From positions 1 to 64,000 of the forward strand of contig CALWPQ010000020.1 in NCBI GenBank assembly GCA_944383465.1: 64,000 bases of DNA. Direction: 5' to 3'. This stretch comes from an uncultured Clostridia bacterium. Its GTDB lineage: Bacteria; Bacillota; Clostridia; Peptostreptococcales; Anaerovoracaceae. Positions 25,598-35,458 of the stretch are shown here, piece after piece. Position numbers and translations under genes: made by a program. A model generated the notes under the pieces. That model worked only from the letters and a program-made list of their open reading frames with translations. It had not been told where the DNA came from and did no database searches. Numbering within the stretch: the stretch's first letter is position 1; the number at the start of each line of letters is the position of its first letter.

Positions 25598-28500
25598 ATG
25601 AAAAGATTAGGTATTGATGTAGGATCAACTACAGTAAAATTAGTAGTTACAGACGAAAATGAAAAAATTATTTACAAGAAATACGAAAGACATATGTCAA
25701 ATGTATTTAGTAAAGTAAAAGAGCTTTTAACAGAACTCAGAGACAGTGATATTTTTGAAAACGAAAATGAAAAAATACATGCTGCTATTACGGGATCCGG
25801 CGGACTTTCGCTTTCAAACTTGCTTGCTGTACCGTTTGAACAGGAAGTAATTTCGTGCAGCGAGGCTGTGGAAAAGCTGATTCCGGAAACAGATGTGGCA
25901 ATAGAACTCGGCGGTGAGGATGCCAAAATTACTTTTTATGATGTTACGATTGAGCAGCGTATGAACGGCACCTGTGCCGGAGGCACGGGGGCGTTTATCG
26001 ATCAGATGGCAGTGCTTCTCAATACTGATGCGGCAGGACTCAATGAAGCGGCAAAGGAATATAAAATAATATATCCGATAGCGGCGCGCTGCGGTGTATT
26101 TGCCAAGACAGATATTCAGCCGCTGATAAATGAAGGCGCGGAAGTATCTGACCTTGCTGTTTCAATTTTCCAAGCCGTTGTAAATCAGACAATTTCCGGA
26201 CTTGCCTGCGGCAGAACGATAAAGGGAAACGTAGCGTTTCTCGGCGGCCCGCTGTCATTCCTTTCGGAACTTAGAAAGAGATTTGTTGAGACGCTCGGAC
26301 TTACAGAAGAACAGGTAATTTTTCCTGATGATTCAAAATATTTTGTGGCTATAGGTGCGGCAATGCTCTCTTCAAAATACGAGCCTCATACGGTTGCAGA
26401 ACTGATTTCCAGGATAGAAGAGGCAAAGCCTGATATGCTCTCGGAAACGAAGCATCTGGAACCGCTTTTTAAGGATGAGGAAGACTATGCGAAGTTTAGA
26501 GAAAGACACGATGCGGACAGGATAAACAGAAAGCCTCTTGCAGAAGCTACCGGTAAACTTTATCTCGGCATAGATGCAGGCTCGACGACGACAAAGGCTG
26601 CGCTTATAGACAGTGAAAAAAATCTGCTTTATTCGTTTTACAGCGGTAACGACGGCAAGCCGATCGATACGACGCTTGTGATGCTGCGCGAGCTTTACCC
26701 AAATATACCGGAAAGCGCTTATATACAGAAAGTAACGGTTACGGGTTATGGTGAAAGCCTCATAAAAGCTGCTGTCAGAGCTGATTATGGCGAAATAGAG
26801 ACGATGGCGCATTATAAGGCGGCTGAAGAATTCTTGCCGGGTGTAGATTTTATTCTCGATATCGGCGGACAAGATATGAAATGTATGAAGATAAGAGACG
26901 GAGCGATTTACAGCATTATGCTCAACGAAGCGTGCTCTTCCGGCTGCGGTTCTTTCATAGAGACATATGCCAAGTCTGTTAATATGAGTGTTCCCGATTT
27001 TGCAAAGGAAGCGCTGTTTGCGAAGGCTCCTGTAGATCTCGGTACGCGCTGCACGGTATTTATGAATTCCAAGGTAAAGCAGGCGCAGAAAGAGGGCGCG
27101 ACCATCGGAGATATTTCCGCGGGTCTTTCGTACTCCGTCATCAGAAACGCGCTTTATAAGGTAATAAAGCTGAGAAACCCTGAGGAAGCAGGTGAAAAAA
27201 TCGTAGTGCAGGGCGGTACGTTCCTTAATGATGCGATACTTAGAAGTATCGAGCGCATAATGGGAAGAGATGTTGTGCGTCCGGATATTTCCGGCATAAT
27301 GGGCGCTTACGGCGCTGCGATAGTAGCCAAAAACAACGACGACGGCATAAGAAGCAAGCTCATCAATCTTTCCGAAATAGATGATTTCAAGGTTGAGAAC
27401 AGCCACGCACGCTGTCACGGCTGCGAAAACAACTGCATGCTCACGATAAATAAGTTCGGAGATGGCACGCGCCTCATCACGGGCAATCGCTGCGAGCGCG
27501 GCGAGGGCAAACAGAAAAAAGACAGCGAGCTTCCAAACCTTTATAGTTATAAGTTTAAAAGGCTGTTCGATTACGAGCCGATTTCTTTGGAAGCAGCGCG
27601 GGGAGTTGTCGGTATTCCGCGTGTGCTCAATATGTACGAAAACTATCCGTTCTGGTTTACTTTCTTCACGGAGCTCGGCTTCAGGGTGGAGCTGTCGCCT
27701 GTTTCCTCGAAAAATATTTACGAAAGCGGAATGGATACGATTTCGAGCGACACCGCCTGTTATCCTGCTAAACTCGTTCATGGGCACGTAAAATATTTAA
27801 TTAACAATGGTGTAAAATATATATTTTATCCGAGCATAAACTACGAAAGAATAGAAGACGAAACGGCTCAAAACCATTACAATTGCCCGATTGTAGCGAC
27901 TTATCCTGAGGTTATCGCAAACAATATGGACGATCTGTTTGCGGAAAACGGAGTGAGATTTATGCATCCGTTCCTGCCGTATGATGATGACAAATTTCTT
28001 GTGCGCGAGCTCACAAAGCTGCTCGCAGAGTTTGGAGTTTCGGCGGCGGAGATAAAGAGCGCGGTTGAATCTGCAAGGGCAGAGGATATGGCGTTTAAAG
28101 AGGACATAAAAGAGAAAGGAAGAGAATATCTCGAATATGCACGTGCCCACGGCAAAAAAGTGATAGTGCTTTCAGGAAGGCCTTATCATATTGATCCGGA
28201 GATAAACCACGGTATAGATAAGCTGATAAGTTCGTTTGATATGGTGGTTCTGACAGAGGATTCGGTGGCGCACCTCGGCGAGGTTCCCCGTCCGATAAGA
28301 GTCTGCGACCAGTGGATGTATCACAGCAGACTGTACAAGGCGGCGGAATTCGTGAGCACGACGGACGACTGCGAGATAATACAGCTTAATTCATTTGGCT
28401 GCGGGCTTGACGCTGTTACTACTGATCAGGTAGAAGAAATAATGTCAAAGCACAATAAGCTTTATACAGTTCTCAAAATAGATGAAGGTACCAATATTGG

Positions 28501-29833
28501 CGCAGCCAAGATCAGGATTCGCTCGCTCAAAGCGGCTATGGAAGAAAGGCAGAAAAACGGTATAGTACATAAGGAAGACAATACGCCTTACGAAAGAAAG
28601 GTATTTACAGCGGAAATGAAAGATGAGTATACAATACTCATTCCGCAGATGTCGCCTGTACATTTCGACCTTATAGAGCCGGCGCTTGAGGTATGCGGAT
28701 ATAGAGGCGTGCTGCTTCCGCCTGTTGACAAAAATGCAGTAGAAGAGGGTCTTAAATATATCAACAATGACGCTTGTTATCCTGCAATAGTATCGCTCGG
28801 ACAGGTGATATCGGCGCTCAAATTAGGCAAATTCGATTTAAATAAGACGGCCATATTTATGTCGCAAACTGGCGGCGGCTGCAGAGCGTCAAATTATATA
28901 CCTCTTTTGAGAAAAGCGCTCACAGAACTCAATATGCCGCAAATACCGGTAATATCTGTAAATATGGTGGGGCTCGAAAAAAATCCGGGCTTTAAACTGT
29001 CGATGGCACTGATAATAAGATGTATAATGGCTCTCATATACGGCGATATGTTTATGAAAGTGCTATATGCCACAAGGCCTTACGAAGCGGAGAAGGGGGC
29101 GGCCAACGCACTCTATGAAAAGTTTGCGGCAGAGGCTAAAGAAATTATCAAAAAAGCGAGCTGGTATAGATTTAAAAAGCATTTAGCAGAAATAGTGGAA
29201 GCATTTTCGGAGCTGCCGCTATGCGATGTAAAGAAGCCGCGCGTCGGCGTTGTCGGTGAAATTCTCGTAAAATATCACCCGACAGCAAATAATGATATCG
29301 TGGGTATAATAGAAAGCGAGGGCGGCGAAGCTGTTGTGCTCGATCTGGTTGACTTCTTCCTGTACGGAATGCACAGCAAGGAATTCAATTACAAGACACT
29401 CTCAGGCAAGTATATTACGATGATAATGAATAAGGCAGCAATAGCATTTATAGAAACATTCAGGAAGCCTTATCGCGACGCTCTGCGCGGAAGCAAGTTT
29501 ATTCAGCCTTCGCATATAGAAGAGACGGCAGAAAAAGCCTCGGAGATAATATCAATAGGCAATCAGTGCGGCGAAGGATGGCTGCTCACAGGCGAAATGG
29601 TGGAGCTCATAGACAGTGGAGTAGAGAACATTGTCTGCCTGCAGCCTTTTGCGTGCCTGCCAAACCATGTGACTGGCAAGGGTATGATGAAGGCGCTGCG
29701 CAAGAGAAATCCGTACGCTAATATTACGGCAATAGACTACGACCCGGGCGCATCGAGCGTCAACCAGCTCAACAGAATCAAACTGATGATGTCTACCGCA
29801 CACAAAAACCTCGAAAAGCAAAGTGCAGAATAA
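25598..29833 (+). CDS. Large 2-hydroxyacyl-CoA dehydratase activase-like protein
   Basis: A 1411-aa protein of the acyl-CoA dehydratase activase family (BadF/BcrA/HgdC ATPases). Two ASKHA ATPase domains are visible: [14 protein letters not shown] at 4-17 with [11 protein letters not shown] near 125, and [14 protein letters not shown] near 322-335 with [11 protein letters not shown] near 442. The cysteine loops are where HgdC-type activators hold a bridging 4Fe-4S cluster. A cysteine motif RCHGCENNC (about 603-611) and a DUF2229-type region follow. The last 400 residues resemble HgdB/C subunits. HgdC-type activators pass ATP-energised electrons to a radical dehydratase; the partner of this long form is not established. 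The ribosome site GGAGGTGG is excellent. Confidence 0.9.
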   Translation: MKRLGIDVGSTTVKLVVTDENEKIIYKKYERHMSNVFSKVKELLTELRDSDIFENENEKIHAAITGSGGLSLSNLLAVPFEQEVISCSEAVEKLIPETDVAIELGGEDAKITFYDVTIEQRMNGTCAGGTGAFIDQMAVLLNTDAAGLNEAAKEYKIIYPIAARCGVFAKTDIQPLINEGAEVSDLAVSIFQAVVNQTISGLACGRTIKGNVAFLGGPLSFLSELRKRFVETLGLTEEQVIFPDDSKYFVAIGAAMLSSKYEPHTVAELISRIEEAKPDMLSETKHLEPLFKDEEDYAKFRERHDADRINRKPLAEATGKLYLGIDAGSTTTKAALIDSEKNLLYSFYSGNDGKPIDTTLVMLRELYPNIPESAYIQKVTVTGYGESLIKAAVRADYGEIETMAHYKAAEEFLPGVDFILDIGGQDMKCMKIRDGAIYSIMLNEACSSGCGSFIETYAKSVNMSVPDFAKEALFAKAPVDLGTRCTVFMNSKVKQAQKEGATIGDISAGLSYSVIRNALYKVIKLRNPEEAGEKIVVQGGTFLNDAILRSIERIMGRDVVRPDISGIMGAYGAAIVAKNNDDGIRSKLINLSEIDDFKVENSHARCHGCENNCMLTINKFGDGTRLITGNRCERGEGKQKKDSELPNLYSYKFKRLFDYEPISLEAARGVVGIPRVLNMYENYPFWFTFFTELGFRVELSPVSSKNIYESGMDTISSDTACYPAKLVHGHVKYLINNGVKYIFYPSINYERIEDETAQNHYNCPIVATYPEVIANNMDDLFAENGVRFMHPFLPYDDDKFLVRELTKLLAEFGVSAAEIKSAVESARAEDMAFKEDIKEKGREYLEYARAHGKKVIVLSGRPYHIDPEINHGIDKLISSFDMVVLTEDSVAHLGEVPRPIRVCDQWMYHSRLYKAAEFVSTTDDCEIIQLNSFGCGLDAVTTDQVEEIMSKHNKLYTVLKIDEGTNIGAAKIRIRSLKAAMEERQKNGIVHKEDNTPYERKVFTAEMKDEYTILIPQMSPVHFDLIEPALEVCGYRGVLLPPVDKNAVEEGLKYINNDACYPAIVSLGQVISALKLGKFDLNKTAIFMSQTGGGCRASNYIPLLRKALTELNMPQIPVISVNMVGLEKNPGFKLSMALIIRCIMALIYGDMFMKVLYATRPYEAEKGAANALYEKFAAEAKEIIKKASWYRFKKHLAEIVEAFSELPLCDVKKPRVGVVGEILVKYHPTANNDIVGIIESEGGEAVVLDLVDFFLYGMHSKEFNYKTLSGKYITMIMNKAAIAFIETFRKPYRDALRGSKFIQPSHIEETAEKASEIISIGNQCGEGWLLTGEMVELIDSGVENIVCLQPFACLPNHVTGKGMMKALRKRNPYANITAIDYDPGASSVNQLNRIKLMMSTAHKNLEKQSAE

Positions 29834-29977
29834 TCTCCATAGATGCTTGCTTTACGCTGCTAAAACTTTTTAATTAAAGCAACCGTTTGGTCTTTTGCAA
29901 ATGACGGCAGGATTCAGTTTCAACAGAGAATTTCTGCATATCCAAAAGTCTGAATATATAAGTAAAAAGTTTTTTTA

Positions 29978-30006
29978 TTGCAATAATACGCCGATAGGTG
30001 TATAAT
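29978..30006 (+). promoter_or_regulatory. Sigma-A promoter of yebC
   Basis: TTGCAA, exactly 17 bases, TATAAT, 35 bases before the yebC start. Close to consensus. Confidence 0.8.
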
Positions 30007-30041
30007 TAGATACGAAAATTTTTAGGTTAGGGGGTGTCTCC

Positions 30042-30770
30042 ATGGGAAGACACGGTACAATAGCGGGAAGAAAAGCGGCACAGGACTCTAAAAGAGCTGC
30101 ACTTTTTACAAAATATGCGAGAGCGATAATGGTAGCGGCGAAAGCCGGTGGAGATCCCGAATATAATCCGACTCTGAGAGTCGCAATTGAAAAAGCAAAG
30201 GGCATAGGAATGCCTAATGATAATATCAATAGAGCTGTAAAAAAAGGAACGGGAGAACTCGCAGGCGAGACTTACGAAGAGCTTTCTTTTGAAGGCTATG
30301 GACCGGGCGGAGTTGCGGTGATCGTAGACGCGCTTACTGACAACAAGAACAGAACGACGGCGGCGGTGCGCTCGACATTCGATAAGCACGGCGGCAATCT
30401 CGGGACACCGGGCTGCGTTTCATATATGTTTGCGAGAAAAGGTGTTATCATTATTGAAAATGACGGCAGCATCGATGAAGACGCAATGCTTGAAGCTGCG
30501 CTTGAAGCAGGAGCAGACGATATGACAGCGTCGGAGGACAGTTTTGAAATTATCACTGATCCCGCAGTATACACTGATGTGCATAAAGCGCTCACTGACG
30601 CAGGGTACGAGCTCGTGGAATCGGATATAGAATATGTGCCTTCTATGGAATCGGCACCGACAAATCCGAGCGATATTAAGAGCCTCAGAAAGATGATCGA
30701 AGTGCTCGAGGACAACGACGATGTGCAGAAGGTACATACGAACTGCGCCATAGATCTTTATGAGGAATAA
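30042..30770 (+). CDS. yebC: YebC/PmpR family regulatory protein
   Basis: A 242-aa member of the widely conserved YebC family, described as a transcriptional regulator and more recently as a translation factor easing ribosomes over polyproline stretches. Signature stretches are GRHGTIAGRKAAQDSKR at the start, KAKGIGMPNDNINRAVKKG near 55 and FEGYGPGGVAVIVDALTDN near 86. Length and start are standard. It has its own promoter and is followed by the 6S-like RNA rather than by ruvC, its neighbour in many bacteria. Confidence 0.95.
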   Translation: MGRHGTIAGRKAAQDSKRAALFTKYARAIMVAAKAGGDPEYNPTLRVAIEKAKGIGMPNDNINRAVKKGTGELAGETYEELSFEGYGPGGVAVIVDALTDNKNRTTAAVRSTFDKHGGNLGTPGCVSYMFARKGVIIIENDGSIDEDAMLEAALEAGADDMTASEDSFEIITDPAVYTDVHKALTDAGYELVESDIEYVPSMESAPTNPSDIKSLRKMIEVLEDNDDVQKVHTNCAIDLYEE

Positions 30771-30796
30771 TTAAGCAAAATTTTCATTAAATTAGC

Positions 30797-30827
30797 TTGT
30801 TTAAAACAAGACAAAACAAAGTACAAT
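30797..30827 (+). promoter_or_regulatory. Probable promoter of the 6S-like RNA
   Basis: TACAAT (30822-30827) lies 7-8 bases before the first base of the closing stem. TTGTTT (30797-30802) is upstream at a wide 19-base spacing, so the -35 is weak. Confidence 0.5.
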
Positions 30828-30834
30828 ATAAGTA

Positions 30835-31007
30835 AATCCTGAAATGTTCGTTTGGGAATCATAAAAGAACCTACACTTTTAATTCGGGAACCCGAGTCTT
30901 TGGCAGCCTATGTCAAGCCTCCTTCGAGTGGAAGACAGAAGCGGAAGCAGGGTACCCACCTATCTAAGGATAGGGCGTCTTTTATATCCTGACGGCATGT
31001 CGGGATT
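30835..31007 (+). ncRNA. ssrS: 6S RNA-like small RNA
   Basis: 6S RNA mimics an open promoter and sequesters sigma-A RNA polymerase. This 173-nt segment closes with AATCCTGA (5') against TCGGGATT (3'), 8 bp with one G-U. Inside are the hairpins TTCGGG/CCCGAG and TTGGCA/TGTCAA, then blocks I recall from clostridial 6S RNAs: AGAACCTACACTTTT, AGTGGAAGACAGAAGCGGAA, AGGGTACCCACCT and AGGGCGTCTTTTAT. A -10 element at the right distance precedes it. The assignment rests on memory of these blocks; an unnamed structured RNA is the alternative. Confidence 0.72.
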
Positions 31008-31033
31008 ACTTTATTTATAGGGAGGATAAGAAC

Positions 31034-31861
31034 TTGAAACCATTAAAACCGGCAGAAATACTCGACGCATCTATAGAAACCTCAGTGACAAAAGCAGGCG
31101 GAAGCTTCGGCAAACTTTTTGTGCTCTCATTTCTTGCGGGAGCATTTATAGCATTTGCTGCTGAGGGAAGCAATATGGCGGCATTCAATCTTCTCGCATC
31201 GCCTGATACATATGGAATTGGTAAGCTTATAGCAGGTATTGTTTTCGGTACGGGACTTATGCTTGTGGTGCTCTGCGGCGGAGAACTCTTTACAGGAAAT
31301 ACGCTTATAATCGCGGCAGCCGCCGATAAGAAAGTCACAGTGATGAAAATGCTCAGAAATTGGCTTATAGTATACGCGGGCAATTTCACGGGAGCGTTTT
31401 TTATAGCGGGTCTTATGAACTATTCGGGGCTTTTTTCGAGCGGAGCCGGTATGCTCGGCGCAATGACGGTGAAAATTGCCGCCGGTAAGGTCGGATTTTC
31501 GTTCGGACAGGCATTTGTACTAGGCATTATGTGCAACTGGCTCGTATGCCTGGCGGTATGGCTTTCATTTGGCGCGGATACGATGGCGGGAAAGATACTC
31601 GGTATCTTTTTTCCGATTTCGCTCTTTGTGACGAGCGGTTTTGAGCACAGTATAGCGAATATGTACTATATACCGGCAGGAATCATCGCCAAGGCAAATG
31701 AAACATTTGCCGCTCTTTCGGGGGTGTCTGCAGAAGCGCTTGTAAATTTAAACTGGACAAGCTTTTTTACAGCAAATTTAATTCCGGTGACGCTCGGAAA
31801 CATAGTCGGAGGGTGCGTATTTGTGGCGATGGCATATTTCTACGCGTATAAAAAAGCATAA
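31034..31861 (+). CDS. Formate/nitrite transporter (FNT) family channel
   Basis: A 275-aa pentameric channel of the FNT family for formate, nitrite, hydrosulfide or similar monovalent anions. Six membrane segments can be traced. Family signatures are LSFLAGAFIAFAAEGS in TM1, GTGLMLVVLCGGELFTGNTL and MCNWLVCLAVWLSFGA. Conserved loop positions SGFEHSIANMYYIPAG contain the central histidine. The start is TTG at 31034, 12 bases after AGGGAGGA; no ATG fits better. Formate export or uptake suits a fermenting anaerobe, but the anion cannot be read from sequence. Confidence 0.93.
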   Translation: MKPLKPAEILDASIETSVTKAGGSFGKLFVLSFLAGAFIAFAAEGSNMAAFNLLASPDTYGIGKLIAGIVFGTGLMLVVLCGGELFTGNTLIIAAAADKKVTVMKMLRNWLIVYAGNFTGAFFIAGLMNYSGLFSSGAGMLGAMTVKIAAGKVGFSFGQAFVLGIMCNWLVCLAVWLSFGADTMAGKILGIFFPISLFVTSGFEHSIANMYYIPAGIIAKANETFAALSGVSAEALVNLNWTSFFTANLIPVTLGNIVGGCVFVAMAYFYAYKKA

Positions 31862-31937
31862 ATTTGTGATAACAGCGTAAAAAGATGCGGCGGTAAGAGC
31901 TTTTAGAGGACAATAGCGTTAAAAGTGAAAATAAGTA

Positions 31938-31965
31938 TTGAAATTTTCATATAAATCATTACAAT
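31938..31965 (+). promoter_or_regulatory. Sigma-A promoter of the OPT gene
   Basis: TTGAAA, 16 bases, TACAAT, about 77 bases before the OPT start. Both hexamers are close to consensus. Confidence 0.65.
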
Positions 31966-32041
31966 TATAGTAGGGTCAATGTATCTTGGCTTTATTATTT
32001 TTTACGACAAATTTATTTTAAATGACAGAAGGGAATCAGTG

Positions 32042-33658
32042 ATGAAAAAACAATTCACCTTGCGCGGAATGATAATCGGAAGCATAGGAGCGGTGATACT
32101 TACTATGAGCTCTATGTTCGTGGCTCTCAAACTGAGCTCGCTTCCATGGCCGATAATGTTTGTGGCTCTTGTATCGATGTTCGCGCTGAAAGCATGCGGA
32201 AATACAAATATCAACGAAATAAATGTCACGCACACTGCGATGAGCGCAGGCGCGATGGTAGCGGGAGGTCTTGCATTTACGCTTCCAGGCATATGGATGC
32301 TCGATGAAAATGCCGATGTCGGCCCGGGAAAACTTTTCGTTGTAACATTCGGAGGAGTAATCCTCGGGCTGATATTTACTGCACTTATAAGAAAATATTT
32401 TGTAGTTGCAAAGGAACTTCCTTATCCGATGGGACAAGCTGCGGCAGAAATGCTCACAGTCGGTGATTCCGGAGGCGGCAAAGCAAAGACGCTTTTTACA
32501 TCTATGGGACTTGCGGCGCTGTTTGCGGCTTTGAGAGACGGCTCGCAGGTGACAGGCAGGTCGCCGCTTTTTCCGAGCGCAGTATTCAGCGATAAGATGA
32601 GCGCGTACGGAGCTTCTGTAGGCATATGGTTTTCGCCTATGCTGATATCTGTCGGCTATCTCATAGGTCCTGTGGCGCTCGGCATCTGGTTTCTCGGTGC
32701 ACTCATAGGAGATTTTGGAATTATGCTTGGCAGCCAAGCGGCGGGAATTTTCGATATGCAGACGGCGGCAAGCGTAAAATCGTCGCTTGGAATCGGTCTT
32801 ATGGTAGGTACGGGCATAGGCATATTGCTTAAAGGAATCCTTCCTAAAGCAAAAGAGATATTTGGACCTATGTTCAGCAAAAAGAGCCTTGGCGACGCCA
32901 TCGTACCTATGCGCTGGGCGCCGATAGTTATGGTGCTGGCAGCGTTTCTCTTTACCGGTATATTAAAAATGGGCGTAATAGCTTCAATTATAACGATTCT
33001 CGGAGTTTGGCTGGCAACGGCTATGTCGGCACAGTGCGTTGGACAGTCGGGTATAAATCCAATGGAGATATTCGGTATAATAGTATTGATAGCGGCAAAA
33101 GCTGTAAGCAGTATAGGACAGACTGAAGCGTTTTTCGTGGCAGCGATAGTTGCCGTTGCCTGCGGACTTGTCGGCGATGTTATGAATGATTTTAAAGCGG
33201 GTTATATCCTGAAGACAGATCCCAAAGCGCAGTGGTATGCGGAAGTTGTTGGCTCGCTCATTGGAGCTGCCGTTTCGGTAGGCGTGCTGTATGTTATATT
33301 AAAAGCGTACGGTCCTTCGGCTTTCGGCTCGGAAGCGTTCCCTGCGGCTCAGGCAAGCGCCGTTGCTGCTATGGTGGGCGGTATCTCACATATGCCGGCG
33401 TTTATCACCGGCCTTGTGCTTGCGGTTATTTTGTACTTTGTAAACTTTCCTGTAATGACGCTGGGACTTGGCGTATATCTTCCGTTTTATATGTCAGCAA
33501 CGGCGTTTATCGGTGGTGCGCTCAGGTTTATACTTGATAAATTTGCGCCGAAGGCAGAAAAAAGCGGCACGGGCAGTATTGTGGCTTCAGGCGTTCTCGG
33601 CGGTGAGGCGATAGTCGGTGTTGTGATAGCGCTCATAGTTGCTGTACAGATATTATAG
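32042..33658 (+). CDS. OPT family oligopeptide transporter
   Basis: A 538-aa polytopic membrane protein of the OPT family, proton-coupled importers of small peptides or metal chelates. About 14 hydrophobic segments are visible. Family-like stretches include TLRGMIIGSIGAVILTMSS at the start, the conserved GNTNINEINVTHTAMSAG loop, LPYPMGQAAAEML and PMRWAPIVMV. I chose ATG 32042, preceded by AGAAGGGA; an upstream in-frame start lies close to the promoter. The next gene is a P1-type aminopeptidase, which suggests that imported peptides are trimmed in the cytosol. Confidence 0.9.
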   Translation: MKKQFTLRGMIIGSIGAVILTMSSMFVALKLSSLPWPIMFVALVSMFALKACGNTNINEINVTHTAMSAGAMVAGGLAFTLPGIWMLDENADVGPGKLFVVTFGGVILGLIFTALIRKYFVVAKELPYPMGQAAAEMLTVGDSGGGKAKTLFTSMGLAALFAALRDGSQVTGRSPLFPSAVFSDKMSAYGASVGIWFSPMLISVGYLIGPVALGIWFLGALIGDFGIMLGSQAAGIFDMQTAASVKSSLGIGLMVGTGIGILLKGILPKAKEIFGPMFSKKSLGDAIVPMRWAPIVMVLAAFLFTGILKMGVIASIITILGVWLATAMSAQCVGQSGINPMEIFGIIVLIAAKAVSSIGQTEAFFVAAIVAVACGLVGDVMNDFKAGYILKTDPKAQWYAEVVGSLIGAAVSVGVLYVILKAYGPSAFGSEAFPAAQASAVAAMVGGISHMPAFITGLVLAVILYFVNFPVMTLGLGVYLPFYMSATAFIGGALRFILDKFAPKAEKSGTGSIVASGVLGGEAIVGVVIALIVAVQIL

Positions 33659-33723
33659 CGCTTATTTAGTATCGAAGCTCAGCAAGTGTAAATACTATTT
33701 AAGCAACAGACAGGAGAATTTGT

Positions 33724-34701
33724 ATGAATAACTTAAAAGAAATAGATATAAGAGAAATAGATGGTTTTTTAATAGGAAATGCGGAAAATGAAAAAACCGC
33801 GACCGGCTGCACGGCAATTCTCTGCCCAAGCGGCGCGTTTGCAGGCGTCGATGTCAGAGGCGGAGGCCCTGCAACGAGAGAAACAGATCTTCTCAATCCT
33901 GTAAATATGGTGCAGCAAATACATTGCGTGATGCTGTCGGGAGGAAGTGCTTTCGGACTTGCGGCAGGTGACGGAGCTATGCAGTATCTAAGCGAAAAGG
34001 GCTATGGATTTGAAACGGGCTTTGGCAATGTGCCTATTGTATGCGGGGCGTCGCTGTTCGATCTTGCTACAGGGGATGGCGGCACTTACCCCGATAAGGC
34101 TATGGGCTATGAAGCGTGCCGCGCGGCTTTCGAAAAAGCACCGCTGATGCAGGGCAACTTTGGAGCTGGAACGGGTGCAACTGTCGGCAAATATCTCGGT
34201 GCAGAAAGAATGATGAAAAGCGGACTTGGAATTTATGCAGTTAAGCTCGGAGATATAAAGTGCGGAGCGGTTGTGGCGGTAAACTGTCTCGGAGATGTCA
34301 CAGATACGGAGACGGGAAAGAAAATCGCCGGGATAATGACTGCGGATAGAACGGAGCTTGCCTCGACATGCGATATTATGCTCGAAGAAATAGCTGCGGG
34401 CAGGAATGTATTTACGGGTAATACCACAATCGGCTGCATACTGACAAATGTTAAACTTACGAAGAGCGAATGCTGCAAGCTTGCATCGGTAACTCACAAT
34501 GCCTATGCGAGAGCTATTTCGCCCGTGCATACATCGGCAGACGGCGATACCATATTCGTGATGACTACAGCGGAGATCGAGGCTGCACCAGATTCCCTTG
34601 GCGTACTGGCAGTGAAAGTAATGGAAAAAGCGATAGTACGCGCTGTGATGAGTGCAAAATCAGCTTACGGCATAAAAGCGGCAGCGGATCTCGGTAAATA
34701 G
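33724..34701 (+). CDS. P1 family (S58) aminopeptidase
   Basis: A 325-aa member of the DmpA/L-aminopeptidase D-esterase family, self-cleaving Ntn-like hydrolases. Family signatures: GCTAILCPSGAFAGVDVRGG near residue 27, NMVQQIHCVMLSGGSAFGLAA near 60, NFGAGTGATVGKYLG near 145, and the autoprocessing/nucleophile region GNTTIGCILTN near 235. Such enzymes release N-terminal residues from short peptides. CAGGAG precedes the ATG. It follows the OPT peptide transporter by 65 bases and may form a peptide-use pair with it. Confidence 0.92.
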   Translation: MNNLKEIDIREIDGFLIGNAENEKTATGCTAILCPSGAFAGVDVRGGGPATRETDLLNPVNMVQQIHCVMLSGGSAFGLAAGDGAMQYLSEKGYGFETGFGNVPIVCGASLFDLATGDGGTYPDKAMGYEACRAAFEKAPLMQGNFGAGTGATVGKYLGAERMMKSGLGIYAVKLGDIKCGAVVAVNCLGDVTDTETGKKIAGIMTADRTELASTCDIMLEEIAAGRNVFTGNTTIGCILTNVKLTKSECCKLASVTHNAYARAISPVHTSADGDTIFVMTTAEIEAAPDSLGVLAVKVMEKAIVRAVMSAKSAYGIKAAADLGK

Positions 34702-34761
34702 ATACTTTTTTTATAATGCAGTACAGATGAAAAAGTGCAGGCAGGCAATACGGTGAAACAT

Positions 34762-35355
34762 ATGAGAGATTCAAAGGAAGAACGCATTCTTATACAAAAA
34801 GCGGCAGAGGGCGATATTGAGAGTTTTGAGCTCCTCATTTTGTCGTGTAAAGATAAAGCGTACGGTATAGCGCTTCGCTACCTCAAAAATGAGGAGGATG
34901 CTATGGATGCTCTGCAAGAAAGCTTTATAAAAATATATAAAGGGATTGCCAATTTTAATTTTGAAAGCAAGTTTGATACTTGGGTATATCGCATAGTTGT
35001 AAATGCCTGCAGCGATTTGTACCGTAAAAATAAAAAAAATTCGCAAGTCTTGAGTATGACAAGTGCATATGATGAGGAGGAAGATGGGAGCGAATTTGAT
35101 ATAAAGGATAAAAGAGAAGGGCCGGAAGCTCTGAATATAAGGAAAGAAGAGAGCGGCTATTTACTGAAATGTCTGGATATGCTGAGCGACGAGCATCGCA
35201 CAGTCATAATACTCCGGGATATCAAGGGATTTTCTTATGAGGAGATTTCAGAAATACTCGACTGTTCGCTCGGTACGGTAAAGTCGCGGATATCGAGAGC
35301 CAGATTGAGGCTAAAAGAAATATATATTGATGGTAAAAACGACGAAGAAATTTAA
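34762..35355 (+). CDS. ECF-type RNA polymerase sigma factor
   Basis: A 197-aa alternative sigma factor with regions 2 and 4 only. Region 2: LRYLKNEEDAMDALQESFIKIY and KFDTWVYRIVVNACSDLYRK. A linker rich in acidic residues follows. Region 4: LSDEHRTVIILRDIKGFSYEEI and CSLGTVKSRISRARLRLKEI. The next gene encodes a zinc-finger anti-sigma factor, the usual pairing, so this factor is probably held at the membrane until an envelope signal releases it. The start is uncertain: ATG 34762 is chosen, with GTG alternatives at 34753 and 34735. Confidence 0.92.
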   Translation: MRDSKEERILIQKAAEGDIESFELLILSCKDKAYGIALRYLKNEEDAMDALQESFIKIYKGIANFNFESKFDTWVYRIVVNACSDLYRKNKKNSQVLSMTSAYDEEEDGSEFDIKDKREGPEALNIRKEESGYLLKCLDMLSDEHRTVIILRDIKGFSYEEISEILDCSLGTVKSRISRARLRLKEIYIDGKNDEEI

Positions 35356-35458
35356 ATAAAATAATAAATTTGTAAATTTTAAGGAACAAATAGAGCCCTG
35401 AAATCGTCATATTTAATGAAAAGGGGATCAGAATATATTTTATGAAAGGAGAAGAACT

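Noticed and set aside
26372..27787. 471-codon open frame on the minus strand
   Set aside because: Lies wholly opposite the CoA-dehydratase activase gene; no signature, ribosome site or promoter. A codon-bias shadow.
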